A stretch of 64,000 nucleotides of DNA, taken from positions 62,001 to 126,000 of the forward strand of contig NADL03000005.1 of NCBI GenBank assembly GCA_002205965.3, in the 5' to 3' direction. The notes beneath the pieces are model-generated. The model had not been told where the DNA came from, searched no databases, and worked only from the letters and a program-made list of their open reading frames with translations. Below, piece after piece: positions 48,097 through 58,689 of this stretch (position 1 is its first letter; every line of letters begins with the position of its first letter). The DNA is from Kappaphycus alvarezii (Eukaryota > Rhodophyta > Florideophyceae > Gigartinales > Solieriaceae). A program made the position numbers and the translations under genes.

Positions 48097-48757
48097 GTAG
48101 CACAATGCGCGGTGAGCAGTCATTCTCGTCTAGGTAAGGAATAGCGTCAGGCAATGAGAAAAACAACACTCACACGCAAAGACTCACAGGGTTTTCGCTT
48201 CCCCTCTTTCCATTTAAGCACCCTTCGATGCATTACAACGGCTCGCCGACGGCGAGAAGAAGTTGGGGTGGTAGAGCGGCGGGATTCTCTGTACTGATGG
48301 ACAGTACACTTGTCCTCCGGGTTGTAAGACCGGACAACGATCCGCAAAATGCTAGAACTCTTAGACTAATCCATTCCAAAGAACCGTATACACCAGGGGT
48401 AAATATTGGAAAAACAGATGTGGTAGTGGATCAGCAGTGCTGAGTACCTCCTTTGAGGATAAGCAGTGTTTTCACCAACGAAATTCTTGAAGTTCCTATT
48501 TACATATAGATGTCGGAGTCCTAGGCGCCAAGTGTGAGTAAATATCACAAACGAACAGTGAATGGAATGGTAAAATATGGGATAGAGAGGGTAAAATAAA
48601 AGGGTAACCCGGGTAGGTGAACCTGGCAATGGCCAAAGTTGCCGTTGGCAAGGTTGCTGCAAAGGCGGAAGTTAAGAGTCAAGTTCAGAGCCAACACCTG
48701 GGTGATTGTTTATTCTGGGGCCCATGTGTACAATTAGGTATAAATAATAGTTAGCCA
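48097..48757 (-). repeat. LTR-like dispersed repeat A, minus copy
   Basis: Reverse-oriented homologue of 37384-38047 over its whole length, with the same internal TATA-like CATCTATATGTAAATAGG. It includes the CTCGCCGTCGGCGAGC palindromic word. Confidence 0.6.
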
Positions 48758-48759
48758 GG

Positions 48760-50300
48760 TTAAGGTCATGTACGACGGCGGGGTAAGCAAAGTCAATGTC
48801 ACCAAACTACTAGATATTCAAGTTAAAGATGAGTAGGGCCAACAATTGGCCCAATAAGTGCCTTTCAACTGCGGTATCAGGTCCATGGTGGGGGCCGGGT
48901 GGTCCGGAATACAAGCCTTCGGGTAGACTTGGGTGAGCATACAGTACCAATAGTAATGGTGGATGAAAATCGAAAATTGCCCTTACTGTACAGCTGTGTC
49001 TTTTTGGGTAGAAACGCGGACAGTGAAGGTAGCTGATTGATGACAAGAGACCCCATCGGCCAGAACTACAGTAGCTAGATTGGTACTAGACTCGGCAAAA
49101 GATGACCGTTGCCTCTGCTCAGTAGCACGAGGGCCACTGTTTTTACATTGTTTATCCAGCCGGACACAGGCGGTATCACATTTTTCACTAGTTCACGTAT
49201 AATTCAATCGCCACGTACTATATGCACTCGCTGTCGTGCATTCACATACCAGCGTAAACTGTACGCATATACTAATGCATGAAGTGCACTTCAATCTGCA
49301 TGGCACGATGTGCCAATTAGAGGGTATGTAATATCTTTTGCATATTAGAGGGTATTCAATACCCCTTACATATTTCAGCATAAAACGCTAGGTGCTTACA
49401 GTTTATGCTTTACACTTCACCAGCCAATGCACATAGTGCCGATCGTTCGTAGCTCTATGCAATTTCTCGACGCATTTGAGACTTGAATTCTCTCTCCCAA
49501 TATGGAAGATCATTCACAACAGTAGAGTATAGTGCCTGCTGGTAGCAGTGCACCATCATGAATAAAAAACTGAATCATAAAATATCACTAAAATCAGCTC
49601 TGCTTTTGGCAGTACAGTACGAGTGCGATTCCACTTCGGTAACAGTCTGGTGTGTCTCCCGCTGATTCATCTCAAGGATCAGTTATGCAGCAGAAAGTTA
49701 TAAAAACTGAGAGAGAAGGATTTAATGTCAGATAATTTAACAGCGCGTCAGCTAATTTACATGAACACAGAAGTGAGGTTCTCTAAACCTAGGTTCTCCA
49801 TTAAGTTGATTCCCGTGGTTTCTTTCGCGGACGGATCTTTCAACATGTTAGGTTTACAATCAATTGCATGAAACATACGGGTTGGTCATTTAGACATTGA
49901 CGCACGTGCAATTGTCACGCGAGGCATTATCAATATCAAATGAATCGCCCTCACAACATTTGTTGTGTGAAGGTGATTACCTCAGCAATAATCTAGAGCT
50001 AGTGATTTAGAACTGTATATATATAGGTTGAGCTATCCAAAGTCACTGAACTAAAGGTAACGAGTAAGAATTACTCAGCTTGACATCTTGGTTCTACACG
50101 AAACAAGACTAGCACCTTGGTCTTCGTAAGTTTTGTACTTGGACTAACCACCAGTTTTCGTTCAAACTCTATCAAAACTCTCACAAACATAAAACCAAAA
50201 CCAACCTACGGACAAAGACGTAGTTGGTCATTGGTATCCGTTGTAGTGAGGTGAGGACTCCAGTTGTTTTTTTCACCATATGTTGGGCCACCTGTAAGCA
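48760..50300. other. Intergenic, no gene supported
   Basis: Mixed sequence. A near-direct repeat of ATTAGAGGGTAT words occurs at about 49317-49355. No coding frame over 80 codons. Confidence 0.4.
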
Positions 50301-50307
50301 AAAAAGA

Positions 50308-50690
50308 GTTTGGATTCGCTGAATTGGGTACTTCAATTGATGGGTACTTGTTTGAATCTGAAAGTACGTTCGAGATCATTTGAGGACTGCAGAGGAAAAC
50401 GATGGGTTGGGTGGGAACTTACTGGCAACAATGATCAGCACATTATGCTCGGATCCTTGCCCAATACCGTATGGACAATCGCCCTGTCTTTCGAGGATAT
50501 GCGCATTCTTGAGATCGATCCTGTTCGCCGTCGTAAGCCGCTCATCCTAAGCACTTAACACGGCACGCACTTTTCGGGTTTGCATTCAACTCGCCCCTTC
50601 CAAGAGGGAAAACGATTATCCTCCGGTTCTTCACAGATAGAAGGTTCCTGCATATATGAGTTCAAATGGCTTTGAACGGCGCAGTTGAAA
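50308..50690. repeat. Dispersed repeat B, right copy
   Basis: Inverted homologue of 46622-47018. A plus-strand frame ending at TAA 50556-50558 reads TGNNDQHIMLGSLPNTVWTI and RILEIDPVRRRKPLILST. In the left copy the same frame is recognisable (TGNNNQYS.LGS, RILQIDPIRRR), with substitutions partly silent and the TAA in the same place. That suggests past selection on a protein. Confidence 0.65.
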
Positions 50691-50792
50691 ATACTCCGTA
50701 TGCCGTACATTCCTGTTCGATAATTACGTAAAATGACCTCTGGTTGGTTAAATACTCAATACGCATTGCATGTATGTATGATAAATTCACAG

Positions 50793-50865
50793 CTGTACTG
50801 TATAGTACTTACACGGTGCAGTATGGCACTTTGTGCTTACTGCAGAACAGTATTTACAGAATTAC
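50793..50865. repeat. GTAC pentamer words upstream of PRA1 gene
   Basis: CTGTACTGTATAGTACTT and CAGAACAGTATTTACAG-type words about 195-270 bp before the ATG at 51060. Confidence 0.6.
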
Positions 50866-51059
50866 AGCTCTGGACAGCGCTGAGCAAAGGTCAGCGACGT
50901 CATGGTATGGAATCAATCCAGCTGTGTTTTTGTACATTTCTGCTGATGTGCACATCGAACCGAAGCACATTGGTTTCAATTCGACGCGTACCTTCATTCC
51001 CCGACCAAAACGAAATCCTGCTACTCCTACTTCCCCCGCGCCCTCAACCTCCATTCACC

Positions 51060-51700
51060 ATGGGCTACGGTTCGTCCGCCGAAGAAGAGCGCATGCTTAG
51101 TTTCTCATCCAAGGAGATGATGACCGCCCCTCCCCAACCTCAACCAACTGCCTCCACGATCCCCACCTCTCACATGCCCAACGCCAAACTCCAACTCAGC
51201 ACCCTCCGATCCTTCTCCTCATGCCCCTTCCTTCCTGCCTTTCTTTCCAACGCCGCAACCTCCCGGATCGTGTCCTATGCCCTCCAGACATGGGACGAGC
51301 GTCGCCCATGGACCGAATTCTACTCTACTCGAGCTATTAGCCGCCCGCAGTTTGCCGCCCTCAGCGATCGCTTCGCATCAAACTTGCATGTTTATCGCGC
51401 AAACTATCAGATCATCGCCGCCTTTTGGCTTCTCTTTGTTTTATTGGGTAGTATTCAAACGCTCTTGCTGGCAGCTATCTTGTTTTGGTTGTTGGAGTGG
51501 TATTGCTCCTTTTTCGCAAACCGCAATGCAGGCTCGTTGCCTCAAAAGCACGTCGTCATTGCAATCTTTGCTACTCTTTTCATCATATGGATAACTGGAA
51601 TCGGCAATTCACTGTCGCGTCGCTTTGCCTCTCCGCTATCTCCGTCGCTGTTCACGCCGCCTTTCATGAGCCTCAAACTATCGAGACAGAGATTGTGTAA
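51060..51700 (+). CDS. PRA1-family (prenylated Rab acceptor) membrane protein
   Basis: Integral ER/Golgi membrane protein of the PRA1/Yip3 family, which binds prenylated Rab GTPases in vesicle traffic. ATG 51060 (MGYGSSAEEERMLSF) follows a CT-rich leader, giving about 213 residues, close to the family's usual 180-220. A cytosolic N-terminus is followed by the family signature RRPWTEFYSTRAISRPQF and LHVYRANYQIIAAFWLLFVL. Two hydrophobic hairpins then follow (LLGSIQTLLLAAILFWLLEW and VVIAIFATLFIIW). A single-base shift near 51600 moves to TVASLCLSAISVAVHAAFHE, ending at TAA 51698-51700. Reading through in the first frame instead gives a Pro/Ser-rich tail that does not look like PRA1. It converges with the farnesyltransferase gene, 350 bp apart. 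Confidence 0.85.
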
Positions 51701-52047
51701 ACCATTGCCTCCTCTTGTCATACCGCACCTTTCCAATCTCTTCAATCCACCATGTTACAACCAAGTCGCCTTGAAATCCTTTTACAAGAATGTTCTCGAG
51801 TACTTCTGCCCCTCAAACCTCACCACCCACCGCATCTCATCTCATCCTCTATGACTGTCTTCATGCAACGAAGCAGTTGTTTCCCTCTCGACGCTCGCAT
51901 ATTTCCACTGAATAACTCCAAATACTACTTGCATCACTACGACATCACCACCTCGCGCTTACGCAAGCCGTACACATGCTTCCCAACCCGCTAACTAAAC
52001 ACCAAGTACTACTGTCATGTAACTGCGCTCAACTAGTACCACCCTTC

Positions 52048-53290
52048 CTACGACCCCCCGCGAAAGAATCGCCATGCATTTTCAAACTTTTCCTCACTTA
52101 GGTGATAAACAGCGTTCATCTCCTTGATCCCGCCCTCCAAGTACGCCCCTCCCACGTTATATGCAACGCTCAATCCACTTAAGGCGTAGCACGTATGCAT
52201 AAAGTCCCTCGGCATCCCTGGTTTATCCCTCAAACCACCGTTGTCCAACTGGCAGCATTCCAACACGTACCTCACCAACCGCTCCGCATCAAAGCAATGC
52301 ACCCCTAGCATCGCGAACAGCCTCCCACCCAAAACGAGTAGCAACTATCCACCAACTTATTCGTCCTTCCTTGAAATCCCCCCTCATATCCCATCTGTCT
52401 CATGACCGCCCAGTCCAACAACTTTTCCCGATCCAACGCCTCTCTCCACCCCTAGTATCACCGCACTTGCATATCCGCAATAAGTGTTCCCCCCATGACT
52501 CTCCGCCCCGGTTCACCCCCATCCCACCATCAAACCCCTGCAAACTTCTCAGCCATGCGCCACACTTGACCTTCACTTCCCTCCCCCACTCCCCATCTAA
52601 CATCCCCACCATACTCCCAACACTCACGCACAGTAACAACCCCTCACATCCATTTCCCCCCCTTCACTAACTTGAAACGCTCCCTTGTCCCTCCACATAC
52701 TTCGAATAAACCGATTCAAGCCCTCCACATCCACACTCTTCAACGCCTCCTCCGTCCCCAAAGCACACAGCGCCATGAAAACGGAAAACGTGCTCGCCAT
52801 ATGAGCACTCTGCCCGGGTCCCCCTCCATACCCCCCACGTTCCTTATCCTTACATTTCTCAAAATGCTTCACAACCCTCTGTCCCAATTCCGTCGGTACG
52901 CGAACGTCAAGTAAATCAAGTGCATGGAGAATCCAAAATGCCGCCCACCCTTGCAATGGATCAAACGATACAAAGCCACGAGGAAAGCGGTGTAGACTGC
53001 GTAGCAGCCAGCGGGTGTGCTTCTCGCGATGCAAAGTTGGAGTGGAAAGAGGAGGGAGCGCATGACGTAAATCAAAAATGCATTGCTCGATATGCGCTTG
53101 CTCCTCCCAGGTGTTGGTGATGTGGTTTTCGTGCGAGGATGACTGCTTCGCAAACTCTTGCAGCTCTGCTCAGTTGGTTCGGACAATGCTGTCGCTTGTA
53201 CAAAGGACATTGGTATGGGGAGTAGCGAACTTGAACACGTTGGTGGTTTTGAGTTTGGCGGTACCAACGGTTGTTAGGGTGGCGGATCAA
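52048..53290 (-). CDS. RAM1: Protein farnesyltransferase beta subunit
   Basis: Catalytic beta subunit that attaches farnesyl to CaaX-box proteins in the cytosol with an alpha partner. Minus strand: KHTRWLLRSLHRFPRGFVSF and PLQGWAAFWILHALDLLDVR (helical core), GGGPGQSAHMASTFSVFMAL, EGGEMDVRGCYCA, LQGFDGGMG, and in a shifted frame NKLVDSCYSFWVGG with the zinc ligands Asp and Cys. The end is LDNGGLRDKPGMPRDFMHTC, whose His is the third zinc ligand, then YALSGLSVAYN; stop at 52048-52050. Length of about 410 residues fits the family. The motif set separates it from geranylgeranyl transferase I beta reasonably well, but the symbol is by homology to yeast. An in-frame TGA and frame changes occur at about 53166, 52620 and 52350. 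A first intron with a CCTAAC branch point is likely near 53270, so the start is approximate. Confidence 0.85.
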
Positions 53291-53299
53291 CAGTACTCT

Positions 53300-54256
53300 T
53301 GCTAACGACGATTGAAAAGAGTGTTTCATAAGGTTGAAAAGCGTAAATATTTACGCTTTGTGCTTCTGATAAGAACTCAAATACTGAGTAAAAATTTGTC
53401 GCCATTTTGGCTCAGGACTGCGACCTCCGTCCGAGACGCTTCAGCCCTGCCCTCAATGACTTTTCCACCCTGAATCACTTCTTGCGCGTCCTTTTGCCCC
53501 GGATTTTTCTCCTTGAGCATCAAGGATATTTGAAACAGAAAACTTGACGACGGTTTCTTTGGAGGATTCTTTTGGGGCAAACGATGAGGCAAAACCAAGC
53601 GCTCTTTCAAATGCAGACGAGGCCCTCCCTACTTGCCTGTGGGTTGCAAACACTGCAGTTTATCAGACAATTCGGGCTTGAGCAAGATTTAATGTGGCGA
53701 GAATAATTGCGACGGCATTGCAGTCTTTAAAACCTCGCGATTAGCTGAACGCAATCTCCATGATGAAATCAGTCCGATGTGGGTTGACGCGTTGGTCCAG
53801 CCCTGTAGGATAATGCATTGGCGGATAGCAAGCAGTCAGCATGGGTCTTCCGGGGCGTGACAGGGTGATTGACTGGTAAGTGTACCTTCTTTTTGCACAG
53901 TTCCCGATGCAATAGATATAGGAGTGAGATGAGTCTGTTGAGGGTTGAAGGGTAGCGGATCACAGAAACGGAACTCTGTGCAAAGAGCAGTATGTCCAAA
54001 TTCAATGGAGGAATTTCACTGTACGCAACTTTATGGGTGAACGCAAAGTCCACGGCAGTGCTACGGTAAAGCATTGACCGACGAAAATACTCACAGCAAT
54101 CCCATCTACTTCTGAATTCCATATTTTATGCAACCGCGAGCCGGCTCTACACCATTTGTTGCAGATACTCACCTCTACGACCTCCCCCATGCCTACGCTC
54201 GCCAAAGCAACTCCATCATTTGTTGGATTGCGTTTTACTGAGCAATTTCTACGCAA
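53300..54256 (-). other. Possible unidentified minus-strand gene
   Basis: Frames at 53653-53377, 54122-53769 and 54256-54002 read partly protein-like (ASSAFERALGFASSFAPKES; FTHKVAYSEIPPLNLDILLF). A GTGAGTATCTGC donor-like site lies near 54170. No family is recognised, and it could be intergenic sequence between the farnesyltransferase and asparaginase genes. Confidence 0.25.
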
Positions 54257-54259
54257 TCA

Positions 54260-55571
54260 TTATTGATCTGCCCACGTCTTTACATAACTTACGCCCTGCC
54301 AATTTCGGCAAGCTCGAAACATCATCGGTGAGTTCAATTCCATCACCACCTCGCCCCCCGGTGTGACACCGACAAACCCTCCACTTCTCTCAGGGAGCAC
54401 CGATGCACCACCTCAGCCACCGCATCCTTCACAGCGAGTCCTCCATACTCGACTGCAAAACAAACGCGACTCGCCGCGCTAAACTTTAAAAATTCCTCAC
54501 CCCAACCCGTGCCACTGAGCGCGCACAGCTCTTATTTGACGCGTAACTCCCCGCCCCAACTACAGGTGTATCCCCAATACGCCCCTCCAACTTGTTCGTC
54601 ACCCCTCCCGTCGACGTGACACATGCTACATTTCCCTGTCCGTCGCACACTGTCGCGCCCACGGTGCCCCCTTCCGCATCCCCGCCTCCTTCATTCACCC
54701 CACCCCACCGACCAACCCCGAGTGATCCAATTCTGCAGCATTACGTTGCTTTGCTCGCGCCAGGCTCAATTTCCGCCGATCCGTCTGAAACCAGCCCGGA
54801 TCACGTGTTTCAATCAACCCAGGATACTTGCTTGCAAACCGTTCCGCCGCCGCAAACCCTAAAAATTGAAAGTCTGCTGTCACGCTGATCAGCGCCGCAA
54901 GCCGCGCCGGATACATGATAGTGCGCACTAAACTCGCAACATGGAATATTGTTAGATCGCCGTTCTGCCACCACGATTATCATTCTTGAAAAAATTCCCA
55001 CAACGGCAATGGCGCATTCAAGAGCAGTGAAACGCGCGGTTGGCAGGTGGGTGCACACACTTACATCCTGTGACGGCACCGATTTTCCGATTCAAGGTAG
55101 CGCATCCATAACCAGGGGCCTCATATTTCGCAAAATTCACGAGCATTCAACACAGCCCCTCTACCTAACCATGGACACAGGGCACAACACCGCAAATCAT
55201 GGACACCGCCAAAGTCGCACACCGTTAGTTGCAGGAATTTCGCACCACTCCACAAGACCCAAAAGCAACCAAATCGACAGCCCCCCGTAAAAAAAATGAA
55301 AAAGGGAAAGGGGGCAAACATACCAGCATTAAACAAGGGCGACTGTTCCATAACCTCGACTGCGGCGAGGGCAGCGGCCACAGCAGTGCAAGGAAACGAA
55401 ACATGGCTACGATGCCACGGGCGGCAGCAGTGGAAGTAGCGCCATTAACGAGGACATCGTATGGCATTGACAGAGGCCTCGAGAGTCTGTTCATGGGCAG
55501 GAGCACGGTGTCTCGAGGCATATCACCGGCACCGCCATGGATTGCAATGGCCAGTTACCTTTGGCCGACAT
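54260..55571 (-). CDS. Type III L-asparaginase / isoaspartyl peptidase (Ntn hydrolase)
   Basis: Self-cleaving Ntn hydrolase that hydrolyses L-asparagine or isoaspartyl dipeptides. Likely start ATG 55571 (MSAK), then [17 protein letters not shown]. Exon 1 ends in SPLFNAG. A 159-bp intron (55165-55323, GTATGT...TTAG) splices to GRGAVLNA, restoring the conserved FNAGRGAVLN motif. Exon 2 has a [16 protein letters not shown] segment. A second intron (54928-55064) leads to [13 protein letters not shown] and [20 protein letters not shown]. The nucleophile Thr is in [19 protein letters not shown] (codon 54663-54665), followed by [20 protein letters not shown] and VGAGSYASN; a [16 protein letters not shown] piece comes later. 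Stop TAA 54260-54262. Spliced length is about 338 residues, right for the family. One-base shifts remain near 55555 and 55100. It diverges from the cytidylyltransferase gene. Confidence 0.9.
54928..55064 (-). other. Intron 2 of the asparaginase gene
   Basis: 137 bp on the minus strand, donor GTAAGTGTGTG, acceptor GAGTTTAG, with CTAAC 24 bases before the acceptor AG. Flanking exons join GAVTG to RTIMYPARL in family order. Confidence 0.7.
55165..55323 (-). other. Intron 1 of the asparaginase gene
   Basis: 159 bp on the minus strand, donor GTATGT, acceptor GGTTAG, with CTAAC inside. Removal joins LFNAG and RGAVLN in frame. Confidence 0.8.
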
Positions 55572-55860
55572 GGTGAGGGCGGGACGAGGTGCGCAACGCG
55601 TGAACAAGCGATCAACAATACGACACTAAAGTGACAGGGATCGGGCACACGGCGGGGGCCGGCGAATGACGAGGAGGTATCGAGAGGATGTTTGTCCCAA
55701 AAGCACCAAAAAAGAGCAATTTGAAATTCAAGGATCACTGTTAACAACAAGTGCAACAATGACCAGTGACTTTGCTCCAATCCGATAAAAGCAGGCATGC
55801 CAAAGTATCAAAATACTTGAAACCATTCACAAGACACACACGCGCCTCAAAACCACTCAA

Positions 55861-55887
55861 CCCCCCCCCCGCCCCCGCCCCCCCCCA
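55861..55887 (-). promoter_or_regulatory. G-quadruplex-prone tract in divergent promoter region
   Basis: On minus, runs of about 9, 5 and 10 G separated by single C. It sits 290 bp upstream of the asparaginase start, between two divergent genes. Confidence 0.5.
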
Positions 55888-56099
55888 CGCAGCATTCAAA
55901 AACAAGGCACGCTTGCCACGCACCGTTGCTGGCTGCTGGGCGGTACGCTCAACGGTCTCGTCAAGTAGCGCACGGGGGCATGCGCGTTTGTTGTACCCCA
56001 CGGTACGAGATAGCGGTGTGGGTGGGGGTGGTGGTCGGGTAGCGCGGTGTATTATTGCGTGAGCGTGGTTGACGTGACGGGGGGTGTTGAGTTGCATGG

Positions 56100-56755
56100 G
56101 AGCAATATGTGGATGGGGATGGGGGGTGCGGTTGAATGGTGGGTGATGGGGTTGGTGGGGTAGGGCGAATGGTGTGAGCGGGTGAGGGCGGCGGGAATGG
56201 GTGGGGAGTGCGGTGAGTATATTTACAGTGGTGTAATGGAGAACTTGACAGTCAAAGAAGACGAGTGATCAGTGTTGGCGGCATCTCTCCGTGTCTCTCT
56301 TGAGAAATGTAGACCGGATGTGCTCAGCTTTTAATGTTGAGTACACTAGTACTGTTGGATTTTGGCATGGCTTTCCAATTAATAATTGAGGACAGCTAGC
56401 TCAATTGGATGTGGATGTTGAATACAGGCCAACCATTGGCTCAAGTATGAATGGAAAAAAAGTAAAAAACATGTGTAGATACAGACATATGAAAAAATTT
56501 CCAAGAATTATTTCATACCTTGGACGTTGATATCCAATGATAGGCGCGGTATGATCTACTTTGGTTTTGTAATTGCTCTCCGGTTATCCCATCCCACGCG
56601 GGCTCCAACCATCCCAATCGCAAAACAAACTTTTACCGAATTTCTCCAATTGCATCCAAGATAAAAAAAAATAAAATCATATTTTGCAACCTACACCTAC
56701 TTGCCGGTAACAAAACCGTCCGGCAGTATCCCTTTCTATTGATCAAAACGCAATA
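56100..56755. other. Divergent intergenic region, no gene seen
   Basis: GT-rich at first (56040-56215 on plus), then AT-rich. Probably promoter sequence for the asparaginase and cytidylyltransferase genes. Confidence 0.4.
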
Positions 56756-56759
56756 ATAT

Positions 56760-56879
56760 CCCCCCCCCCCCCCCCTCGCGATCCCGCCGTCACAATCCAT
56801 CCCTCCCTCCCCCTCCTCCCTCGTCCACCCACCCTCCTCAATCCTATCCACCCCTTCCTCCCACTCCCTCCACTCCATC
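56760..56879 (+). promoter_or_regulatory. Poly-C and pyrimidine-rich leader of the cytidylyltransferase gene
   Basis: Sixteen consecutive C (56760-56775), then about 100 bp of C/T runs ending directly at the ATG at 56880. Such length-variable homopolymers are also error-prone in sequencing. Confidence 0.6.
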
Positions 56880-58238
56880 ATGTCAGAGACCGTGTCAGAC
56901 ATTGGCGCACTCTTCACACTCTTCGACGTCGCCATCGCCGCCCGTACCTTGTATTGCTTTTGTCGCACCTATTTTACACACAAGGTCCGCAAGGATGACC
57001 AACGCAAAGCCCTTCTTCAAGACACTCTTGCCGCTCATCGTCACAAAAACAATCCAACCGTCCCAAAAAGAAGAAGCCCATCCGCGTCTACATGGACGGC
57101 TGTTTCGATGCCATGCATTTCGGTCATGCAAATGCCTTGCGTCAGGCAAAGGCCTTGGGCGATGTCCTTGTCGTTGGAATCAACCCCGAGACCGAGATCC
57201 GTAACATAAGGGCCCTCCGTCATGACCGATGAAGAGCGCAGAGTCGCCGTGTCCAGTGTCAAATGGGTCGACGAGGTATTGACCGACGTCCCGTACGTCG
57301 TCACCCCGCAGTTTTTGAGAACCTTGATCGAACATCATGGCATTGATATTATTGTCCATGGCGATGACCCTTGCATCGGCGCCGATGGTGAGGACGTTTA
57401 CAAGGCCGTCAAGGAAATGGGACGGTTTAGGACCGTCAAACGCACGAGGGTGTTAGTTCGACCGATATTGTCGGTAGAATGTTGTGTGTGTACCAGGGAT
57501 CACCACGTCGGGATGAAGGCTGTCACCGATGGACATTCCAGTCATAGTGGTCATGCGCAGGGTGCCCCCCGTTTTCAAGGGTCAGCAACTTTTTGCCCAC
57601 CACTAGACGCCTCATTCAGTTTGCTGGGCAGACAAAGGCCCCAAAGCCGGCGATCGTGTCGTTTATTGTGATGGACCTTTGATATGTTTCATGCTGGCCA
57701 TATTGAGACTTTGAGGATGGCGAGGGAGAAGGGTGACTTTTTTGGTCGGTATTCATGATGATGCTACCGTCAATCGAAGGAGGGGAGTAATTTTCCAATT
57801 ATGAATCTGCATGAGCGGACTTTGGGCGTCTTGAGTTGTCGTTACGTGGATGAGGTGATTATTGGTGCTCCATGGTGTGTCTCTGAGGATATGATTAAGA
57901 CGATGAATATTTCTACCGTTGTCCATGGCAAGCATAGGGGAGACAGCAAGAAGCTCGATGATTGGGTTGACCCGTACGAAGTGCCGAGGAGAATGGGGAT
58001 TTTGAAGGAGGTGGGGGGACAAAGCGAGCTGACCGTAGAAGTGATTTTGGATAGGATAGTCAAGAATAGGGAAGCCTTTGTCAAACGCAACATCAAGAAG
58101 GAAGCTGCAGAAGAGGAATATCTGACAAAGCATAAGACGTATGTTGAGGAGGGTAACGTGCAACTTGTGGTTGTTGTTTGGTGCGATCGGAAAAAGAAAG
58201 GGAACAGATTATCATGCAAATGTTGGTGTCGTCACTAA
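56880..58238 (+). CDS. ECT1: Ethanolamine-phosphate cytidylyltransferase
   Basis: Makes CDP-ethanolamine from CTP and phosphoethanolamine in the Kennedy pathway to phosphatidylethanolamine. ATG 56880 (MSETVSDIGALFTLF) opens a roughly 60-residue N-terminal extension. After a frame change, the first cytidylyltransferase domain reads KKKPIRVYMDGCFDAMHFGH (HxGH motif) and DVLVVGINPETEI. The next frame has VMTDEERRVAVSSVKWVDEV, IIVHGDDPCIGADGEDVYKA and GRFRTVKRT. The second domain has an HAGH motif near 57690 (MFHAGHIETLR), then MNLHERTLGVLSCRYVDEVI and STVVHGKHRGDS. It ends in a helical KREAFVKRNIKKEAAEEEYL-type tail. The double domain with this spacing is diagnostic. Frameshifts occur near 57068, 57200, 57448, 57500 and 57674; the last is a T-run one base short of the expected PFD codons. 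The end at 58238 is the frame's stop; the true end may be about 58170. Confidence 0.9.
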
Positions 58239-58239
58239 G

Positions 58240-58685
58240 CTCCTGTCAAGGTGAGTGTTCGATACCGGGCCGTATCGCCCTCGATGGACGTCGAGTTTGC
58301 AAGATCGCTACTCAAGATATGGCTGGTCGCGTGGATAGTGTGAAATCATTCAGATAACTGTTGCAAGGCATTCCTGTGGATAGTTTGATATGCTCTTTTT
58401 TCTTTCTTGTGATCTCCTTTGAAAGCAGCGCAAGGTTAGACAACGTACAGCAGTTCGTTTTTGCAATGTATTTGTCTTGCCATGTTGCTCCAAGCCAGCA
58501 GAGAGACTGAACAGCCACTATCCAGCTTTAACAGAATAGCAACTCTAGTAAGGGTTTCACCTTTCGATTATGATACGAAGCGTCCAACAGAAAGAAATAA
58601 AACTCGCAATGTCTGAGATATTGAGATGAATTTTGAAAGGGTTTCGCTCCGCTTGGATTTTTGTATGGATCGGAGAAAGCCTTGA
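58240..58685. other. Intergenic, no gene seen
   Basis: 3' region of the cytidylyltransferase gene up to the LINE relic. Short frames only. Confidence 0.4.
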
Positions 58686-58689
58686 TGTT

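Noticed and set aside
56760-56775. Poly-C run as a contig-join artefact
   Set aside because: It is continuous with a long pyrimidine leader that ends exactly at the ECT1 start codon, so it is better read as real leader sequence, though its exact length may be wrong.
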